NCBI GenBank assembly: GCA_033725935.1
Contig: MU867090.1
Span: 310,001 to 374,000, forward strand
Source of the DNA: Cladorrhinum sp. PSN259
Lineage: Eukaryota > Ascomycota > Sordariomycetes > Sordariales > Podosporaceae
Reading direction: 5' to 3'
DNA: 64,000 nucleotides
Made by a program: the position numbers and the translations under genes. Under the pieces are notes generated by a model. That model was not told the origin of the DNA. It worked only from the letters and a program-made list of their open reading frames with translations, and searched no databases. Shown here in pieces: positions 57,241 to 64,000 of the stretch; within the stretch, counting starts at the first letter, position 1; each line of letters opens with the position of its first letter.

Positions 57241-59086
57241 TCAAAAAGGAACCTCCACCGGCGCATCCGCCGACCTCGCCGGGTAAGTCTTTCTCCTCCT
57301 TGCGGTGACATACTAAGTACACACAAAAAAGTTAGCATTTTCAAATCATCTTGGAACGGGAAAATTGCTAAAAAGTACTAATAATTAAATCAGAACTTAC
57401 CAAATTCAGCGGCCGAATCAGCTGGAACTCGGGATCGTACTGAATCGCATCAGTCCCCTCCCTCGAGAACTCGTACCGATGCACCAGCTCCGACATCAGA
57501 ATCTTGACCTCGAGCAGCGCAAAGTTGAAGCCGATGCAGCCTCTCGGCCCCGTGGCGAACGGCAGGTACGCTCCCCTGTGTCTGTCCTTCTTGACCTCGT
57601 CCGTGTCCCAACGGTCGGGATCAAAGCGGAGGGGGTCGTGCCAGTGGTCCGAGTTGGTGTGGATTGCGTACAGGGCGGGGATGATGACCGAGTTCTCTGG
57701 GATGCGGTAGCCGCCCGGAACGACCACGTCGGTCTTTGTCGTCCGGCCCGGCTGGAAGGAAGCATTGTGGAGGCGCTGCGTCTCCTTTACGAACTTGTCG
57801 AGGAGGGGAAGCCCGTGCGCGAGATCGGGAGTCCACTCCGTCTTCTCTGAGATGCCGTAGTCGACGAGTTCCTGGAGAAGTCTATCTTGAATGCCGGGAT
57901 AGGTGACAATGGTGTAGATGAGCCAGCTCATGAGCGACGAGGTTGTCGTGTACCCCGCGCCGGTGACGACGAGCATGTTGGAGAGGATGAGGGGCATGGG
58001 GAAGTGCGCGCCGGTCTCGTCGACGGCGTTCACGAGGTAGTCGGCCACGCACGAGGCGCGAGTGGCGGCTTCGTTGAGCGGCATATTCTCGATGCCGGAG
58101 CTGGGCGCACCCTCGATCGTCTCGGCCAGCATGTGGTACACGTCGCGCTGCACCTGTTTGAGCTTTGCCGAGTCGCCGAACGGGAGGTTGCGGTACCATT
58201 CTCCGCGGGCCGTGACCTTCTTGTTGAGGGCGAGCATGTTGACAATGTTGGTGACCAGCGGGTTCACGGGCGTGTCGATGCTGTCAAACTGTCTCATATC
58301 TTTGCCGAAAGAGAACTTGCCAACCGTTTGCGAGGCGAGCTTGACCATGTATTGGTAAACATTCCAGGACTCCCCGCGCAAGTCGAGCTCGTCAAAGACC
58401 TTGAAGGATGATCTCACACAGGCCTGCATGTCAGGGGTGTAATGTCTGACTGCTTTGGGACCGAGGGCGGGAGGGAGAAACTTGTGGGCGAGTCTCCAGT
58501 TCTCGTTCTCTGTGTCGCAGATAAAGATGGCCGTGTTGTCCTTGATGCCCCAGAGCGGGTGGTCTTCGTTGATCTTTTTGGTGAAGTACTGTGATTCGGC
58601 CAAGGCAACCAGAGCAACGTCGGGGTCGTTGGTGAGGTAGTTGACCTTTCCGAGGTTCACGGTCCGTATAACATGTCCATATCGGGCAAACAGTCTCTCG
58701 TGGTTGCCCAGGTGGTCTGGGAAGACTTGATAAAATGAGCCCACTAATGGGAGGCCCTCGGGGCCCTGGGGTGAGCGAACGGCCATGTTGTTGACGCGAA
58801 CCGGGACGGGGCCGGGTACTGAGAGGACATCGTTGAGAGTTGTGATGTGGGTGAGATCGGACTCTGATGTGTGGAATGAAAGGCCTGAAGAGTGGCGACT
58901 GAGGTCAGTAAATGTCAAGACTGAAAGGGGTGAAATGGGTAAAAGGGGCTTACCTTGTGGGACGGCAGCGTGCAGCGTCAGAGCAACAGCACGTTTGAGA
59001 TCGTCGAGCTTTCCCCCAACATCCACAGGAACCGTCCTGGCCGTCTCGGCACCATCACCCACAAAGTAGAATTGCTTGGATGCCAT
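57241..59086 (-). CDS. Cytochrome P450 with N-terminal ubiquitin-fold-like domain
   Basis: Haem-thiolate oxygenase. The exons are 59086-58954, 58884-57401 and 57312-57241, with introns of 69 and 88 nt, giving 562 aa. Residues 1-75 (KQFYFVGDG, RTVPVDVG, KLDDLKRAVALTLHA, GLSFHTS, PVPVRVNN) read as a beta-grasp pattern replacing the usual membrane anchor. The P450 domain starts near 80 (QGPEGLPLVGSF). It keeps ExxR as ETQR (412-415), FDPDRW, and the haem loop FATGPRGCIG with Cys494. The I helix reads AGYTTTS (354-360), so the usual acid before the conserved Thr is Thr. The haem domain most resembles CYP505/CYP102-type soluble P450s. Intron 1 has no stop and keeps frame. It diverges from a b5-b5 reductase fusion 719 bp away, a likely electron donor. 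The substrate is unknown. Confidence 0.9.
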
Positions 59087-59805
59087 GGTTGTCGTGGTAT
59101 GTGTGTGGTATATGCGTGCTTCGTCGCAACTGATCAACAGATTTACCAATGAACACCTGAAAAGCTAGTATAGAAACAACAATATAAAGGCCAAGACCAA
59201 GCTTTATATTTAAGCATCCCGTCGATCGGTCCGCTCGGGACGCGATCCGCCGGTGCCTCTCAGCGGAGACAGCTCCGTGTCGGGTCTGAAAGCATATCCC
59301 ATCGGCATTCGGATGGCCTGCATTTTCTGTTCGCCGTTGGATTTCGGTATCATTACCCGCGGCTTCGAGAAGTTCGGACCAAGTTCGCTGTCGATCAAAG
59401 CCCCTGTCAGTGGCATGCATGCAAGTGGGTGGAAGTATCGGGATGTGGGGCACCGATGATGTTGCCACCAAGTAGCCAAGTACGTAGATTGTGGGAGGGT
59501 AGCATTGTTTGAAAATCGCGGCAGCTTCCGTGGGCTACCCCTGACTCAAAGCCGAGACACCGACAGGACGAACCCATATCGGACCCCAAAACGGACGTCC
59601 CGAAGAGTTGAACTGGAGAGAAAATACCCGTGTTGGGCTCGGATCGAGCCGGATTTGCATTCCTCTGTGATGATTATATTATTAGTGGTCCCCCCGGGCT
59701 TCTGGTCGAGACCCTCTATTTGGCACATATCATTTCAATAATATCGTCCAACTTCCTCACGCTGGGTTTTGTAGAATTATACACAACAACATCAACCTGG
59801 ACACA
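59087..59805. promoter_or_regulatory. Shared divergent promoter of P450 and b5-b5 reductase
   Basis: 719 bp between the two start codons, with no gene. The arrangement suggests co-expression of the oxygenase and its possible electron donor. I did not identify a specific operator. Confidence 0.55.
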
Positions 59806-61356
59806 ATGACCACACTCGTGCCACCAACATTTACGTTGGCCGATGTTGAGAAGCACAGCAAACCTGATGACCTTTGGCTCATCATCAACAACAAGGGTAT
59901 GTGGCTCTTCTTGCTCTTTTTTTAGGGGTGGATTCTGACGAAATCAGTGTACGACGTAACAAAATACCTCGAGGACCATCCCGGTGGCGTTGCTGTCCTT
60001 ACTGAGGTTGGCGGTGCCGATGCCACCCAAGCTTTTGCTGAGGTAGGCCACTCAGCTGAGGCCGATGACGAGTTGAAACTCCTCTTTGTCGGTAACTTGG
60101 CCGAAGAAGAACACGTCGAGACTTTGGAGGTTTTCCGACCAACCTATCTCGATGTCGGCCAGGAAGCAGCAGTCAAGGTCACGCTCAAGAAGAGCAAGAA
60201 CAAGAGGAGTCGAGCTCTTCCATCCCTCGCCGTGGCCCTTACCCTCGGTGCCGGGGCTGCAGCATGGGCGGGGAATGCACCATTGTTTGTCGGGGGTCCC
60301 AGTGATTTGATCGTCAGATTGATCCGCCAGCCATGTGCTCTGGCTATCAAATATCTCCCCACATCCTTGACCTCAGGATCTGGCGGTCGATCAATGTTTT
60401 GGTGGGGTATCGGCCTCGCAACCATTGCCGAAGTCACCGGAACGCTGGCTCTCAGCGCATGGGCGTGGTCCAAACTCGACGTCCAAGAAGAATTCACCCA
60501 CTACCCTGCCCATCGCAAGGCGAGTCCCAGCCAACATGTCCCCATCCTCAACGTACCAACCGTCTCTGGCTCCTACAGAGCCGCCATCGCTCCCAAGGCG
60601 ATACCAGTCATCGACCCCCAACAATGGCGCAAATTCAAGCTTGTTCGCAAGACGCTCGTCTCTCCAAACGTCTACCGCATCGTCTTTGCCCTTCCCAAGC
60701 CATACTCGGTCCTCGGCTTGCCCACCGGTCAACACATTGCCCTGCGCGCCATCATCGACGGCAAGCCCGTAGCCCGCTCCTACACTCCCGTGTCCAACAA
60801 CAGCGACCTCGGCCGCATTGAGCTTCTCATCAAAGTCTATGACAAGGGCGCCCTGACCAAACACCTTGAAACCATGTCCATCGGTGATACCATCGACATT
60901 CGAGGCCCCAAGGGTTCCATGCAGTACAAGCCCAACAGCTACGCCAAGAAAATCGGCATGATCGCCGGCGGCACTGGCATCACGCCCATGTTCCAGATGA
61001 TTCGCGCCATCTGCGAGGACGAGAGCGACAACACGACCATGAGCCTGTTGTACGCCAGCAACTCGGAAGCGGATATCCTTCTCCGCGAGGAGCTGGATGG
61101 CTTCGCCGCGCTGTGTCCTCACAAGTTCCAGGTCAGGCACGTGTTGGCTCATCCCAAGGGTGAGTGGACGGGCTTGTCTGGATTCGTCAACGCCGAGATG
61201 ATCAAGGAGTACTTGCCGGCGGCGTCTGACGACACCAAGATGTTACTGTGCGGACCGCCGCCCATGGTCAACGCCATGACCAAAAATCTGGTGTCATTGG
61301 GTTTCAAGCAGCCGGGCGCCATGTCCAAGGCGAATGATCAGGTGTTTTTGTTTTGA
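59806..61356 (+). CDS. Cytochrome b5-NADH:cytochrome b5 reductase fusion protein
   Basis: Flavohaem protein that passes electrons from NAD(P)H through FAD to a tethered b5 haem and then to acceptors such as P450s or desaturases. The exons are 59806-59896 and 59948-61356; the 51-nt intron (GTATGT...ATCAG, phase 1) joins IINNK to VYDVTKYL, giving 499 aa. The b5 domain covers residues 8-80 with haem ligands His41 (DHPGG) and His65 (VGHSA). Two hydrophobic segments follow (about residues 95-120 and 155-180), so the protein is membrane-associated. The reductase domain has the FAD motif RSYTPVS, the NAD motif GGTGITPMFQM and the C-terminal CGPPPMV. All key residues are intact. It is divergent from the P450. 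Confidence 0.94.
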
Positions 61357-61371
61357 TTTTAGTTTTTTTTT

Positions 61372-61527
61372 TAGTTTTTTTTTTTTTTTTGGGGGGGGGG
61401 GGGGGGCGTTGTTTTGTGGGAATGGGTAAATTAAAAAATTATATTAAATTTAAAAATAAATTTTGGTTTTTTTTTAAAAAAAAAAATTTATTATATAATN
61501 NNNNNNNNNGCTAGCCCGGGGTTCATA

Positions 61528-61585
<58 letters not shown>

Positions 61586-61710
61586 GGTGGGGGGGGGGGG
61601 GGGCGGGCCCCCCACTGTTGGTTCTGGGAAGGGGTAATGTAAATATTTAGAGTAATTTTAACATCATATTTGGGTTTTTTTTTAAAAAAAAAAATTATAT
61701 ATATATATTT
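61372..61710. repeat. Noisy duplicate sequence flanking an assembly gap
   Basis: The left flank (about 61372-61499) and right flank (about 61531-61710) show the same order of tracts: a T run, a G run, a GGGAA-GGGTAA segment, an AT-rich stretch and T9-10 followed by A11. Differences look like homopolymer and base-call noise. This fits an unresolved single locus assembled twice around the Ns. Confidence 0.65.
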
Positions 61711-62640
61711 TCTCAAAGATTCAAAATCTGCATGCATAGGTACTCGACTTCAAACCATAGTTGCCTCTTGCATACCCGGCTTTGAATATTTCACGCATAA
61801 ATCTTGATTTTTATCACAGGCTTTCCCTTTTTCAATCAACGACGCAAGCATGATTTGTTTTTGAAAGACCAAAGTCCCAAATTGTCATGCTGGTATCAGA
61901 GACTCGGAAACTCCGGGTTGACGTTGTGCAGTAGTGAGTGGCCCCTAGCAAACGAGGAAGCCCCTGAACCCCTAAAACAAAGGGCAGAAAATAACAATGA
62001 CGTCAACGAGATCAAGCCAAGCTTTTTTTTTTTAGACTGTGTTTTATTTGTCTCAGTTTCCACTTTTGAGACAATTCCGAGATATTTCCTTTTTCCCAAC
62101 GATCGTAATGTAGGGATTTTTAGTTCCCAGTTTTTCGTCCTTTTTGATCTTTAGCACCGTGGCCCTTGCTTCCACTCAAAACGTCGTCGAATCAAGACGC
62201 CGCTTAAAGAAATATCGCCCGCCCCTTCCCATCCGTCTCATCCGTTTTTATCCACCCCCAAAACGGGAAGTCCCGTATACTAGTGTAGAGGAAGGATTTT
62301 TGTTTGGGGGGGGGGGGGGGGGTGTTAGATCCACGGAGCACCACCGGGTTTGCAAATGCCGAACAAGAACCGTTTTTGCCCCGGTATGACCCAAATCAGA
62401 TATATGGAGCCCCGTTTGTGGCCGATTATGCGTCTTCCGGAAAGATCGGGATAGGGGTTGTTTCAATCAAAGAATATTTCAAGAGATATCAACAACCACA
62501 ACACGAGGATAACATAAAAAGAAAAAGAAAAAAGGAAAGGGAACCCATGTAAAATCAGCGTGTGAAACACCAGAATACCGTCCGTTCCGCCGCAAACGCA
62601 CAACAGGCGGAAGAGGAAAGGGGGGAGAGAGTGGACATAC

Positions 62641-62673
62641 CGTGACCGATTCGGGCTTTTGTCCAGTCGCCAT
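62641..62673 (-). other. Possible isolated first exon
   Basis: On the minus strand an ATG in good context (GCGACGATGG) is followed by eleven codons (MATGQKPESVT) and a consensus GTATGT donor. The continuing exons would fall in the poor-quality sequence before the gap, and I could not find them. It may be the 5' end of a gene broken by mis-assembly, or a chance pattern. Confidence 0.25.
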
Positions 62674-62977
62674 CGTCGCGAAAGGACGGCGGACGGCGGC
62701 CGGCTTCTCCAGTTCCGTGCCACCGCCGGCTTCGCTGGGAATCTGAATGGAGTAGCGACGGGATTTGTCGGTTGCGGTGTATGGCCACAATAGGGGAGAA
62801 AGCGAGTTTAATATCACCGAAGAAGCATTCTTTCCCCTCGGCTTATAACTTGGTGATCTTTTCTATTATTGCCTTCATCTTTGAAATGTTATATACTAAT
62901 CAAAACAGTTTTACCACTTACTACTTTTCTTATCTTCAATATACTTCTTTAAACCCCTTCACATTTTCCACTTAAAT

Positions 62978-64000
62978 ATGCTTGTTTGGCAGCCCCCCGT
63001 CATCGGTTCCAGACCCGTCGCTGTCCTTGGTGCCGGCGTGCTCGGTCGCAGGATAGCCTGCTCCTTCGTTTCGGGCGGGTACAACGTCCACATTCGTGAC
63101 CCTTCCGCCGAGGCCAGACAAGCCGCACTCCAGTACATCGACGAGAACAAGAGCGAGTATGCCAAGCACCTGCCCAACGACGGCGCTGCCGCCACCGTTC
63201 AGCCTGGATCTTACACCGCTTCCGAAGACATCGAAACCGCCGTGAGGGACGCGTGGCTCGTGGTGGAGGCTGTGCCCGAGAAGCTAGAGCTCAAAATTGA
63301 TACCTATGGCGAGCTTGACCGCCTGTCGCCGCCTGACTGTATCCTGGGCTCAAATAGCTCCTCCTTCAAGTCTAGCCTGATGCTCGACAAGGTTGCCAAC
63401 CCCCAGAGGAGGAGGCTGATTTGCAACATCCACTTCACCATGCCCCCCAAGATCCGCACCGTCGAGCTCATGACCGACGGTGAGACGGAGCCCGGCGTGT
63501 TTCCCTTCCTCTCTGGGGTGCTGAGGAGCTGCGGCATGTTGCCCGCCACCGCAAGGAAAGAATCAACTGGGTAGGTCAGCTTATCTGTTGTAACACCCGA
63601 GAGTACGCGGCTGACAAGAGCCTCTGAGTCACACAGGTTCATCTTCAACCGCCTTTGGGCCGCCATCAAGCGCGAGATCCTTATCATTCTTGCCGAAGGC
63701 GTCAGCGACCCAGCCGAGATCGATGGCCTATTTGAGCACATGTTCCAGGCCAGCGTGCTCCCTTGTCGGTTGATGGACCAGGTCGGCCTCGACACCGTGG
63801 CATTCATCGAAGACAACTACATTGCGGAACGAAAACTCGACCCTACAATGACTGTCGACTGGCTTCGCGAAAATTACATCAGCAAGGGCCGTCTCGGCCT
63901 CAAGAGCGGCGAGAATGGCGGTCTATACCCCCCAGCCTGCGCTGCAGCACCCTCCCAGAAGTCTGAGCAGCAGCAGCAGCAACAGCAGCAAGAGAAGCCA
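62978..64000 (+). CDS. 3-hydroxyacyl-CoA dehydrogenase-like oxidoreductase (C-terminus cut by window edge)
   Basis: NAD-dependent dehydrogenase of the 3-hydroxyacyl-CoA dehydrogenase/lambda-crystallin family, acting on hydroxy acids or their CoA esters. Exon 1 is 62978-63570 and exon 2 runs from 63637 to the window edge; the 66-nt intron (GTAGGT...CACAG, phase 2) joins KESTG to FIFNRLWAAIKRE. The Rossmann motif GAGVLG is at residues 18-23, with an acidic loop (IRDPSAEA) at the end of the second strand. VVEAVPEKLELK and SNSSSFKSS match the family's conserved EA.PE.L..K and SNTSS regions; in place of the usual HFF.P there is HFTMPP. A helical C-terminal domain follows, then a polyGln tract right at the edge. 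No stop is reached. Confidence 0.88.

Larger units (their letters stand above)
61357..62977. other. Low-complexity intergenic region with an assembly gap
   Basis: Contains ten undetermined bases (61500-61509), long T and G runs on both sides of the gap, and a G run near 62307-62322. Apart from a possible isolated first exon at 62641-62673 I see no gene. Sequence quality here is doubtful. Confidence 0.7.

Overview
The window is nuclear DNA of a filamentous ascomycete, most likely a sordariomycete close to Sordariales (Neurospora/Podospora relatives). The evidence is short introns (mostly 51-100 nt) with GTRNGT donors and CTRAC-like branch sites, Zn2Cys6 regulators, JEN and Dal5-type transporters, and long intergenic gaps full of microsatellites and homopolymers. 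I resolved about twenty protein-coding genes, most with introns. For these I placed exon joins by reading phase and family alignment from memory; no transcript or database evidence was available.

Layout. 1-2493: 3'-truncated Zn2Cys6 regulator (minus strand) with a 4.4 kb gap upstream. 6.9-20.9 kb: housekeeping block with pyruvate dehydrogenase E2 (minus), the Arf-GEF Sec7 (plus), an Hsm3/PSMD5-like proteasome chaperone (plus), the FG nucleoporin Nup49 (minus) and the polyadenylation factor Fip1 (plus). LAT1/SEC7 and NUP49/FIP1 are divergent pairs. 21.3-30 kb: degenerate tRNA-like sequence, a CHK/APH-like kinase, a JEN-family carboxylate transporter and a second Zn2Cys6 regulator. 32.6-46.4 kb: vacuolar TRP channel Yvc1, a large fungal AAA+ ATPase, METTL16-type U6 snRNA methyltransferase, XAP5/FAM50 and a small membrane protein. 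48-49.5 kb: a broken gene and a 227-bp MITE-like element.

49.8-61.4 kb is the accessory-looking part. It has an uncharacterised protein often mislabelled as a prenyl synthase, then a TauD-type sulfonate/2-oxoglutarate dioxygenase diverging from a Dal5-type permease (a plausible uptake-plus-oxidation pair), and a tRNA-Arg. A cytochrome P450 then diverges from a cytochrome b5-b5 reductase fusion. The P450 has no membrane anchor. It carries an N-terminal ubiquitin-fold-like module and lacks the usual I-helix acid; the neighbour is a natural candidate for its electron donor. I regard this pair as the most interesting system in the window.

61.4-62.9 kb holds an assembly gap flanked by two noisy copies of one sequence. 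The window ends inside a 3-hydroxyacyl-CoA dehydrogenase-like gene.
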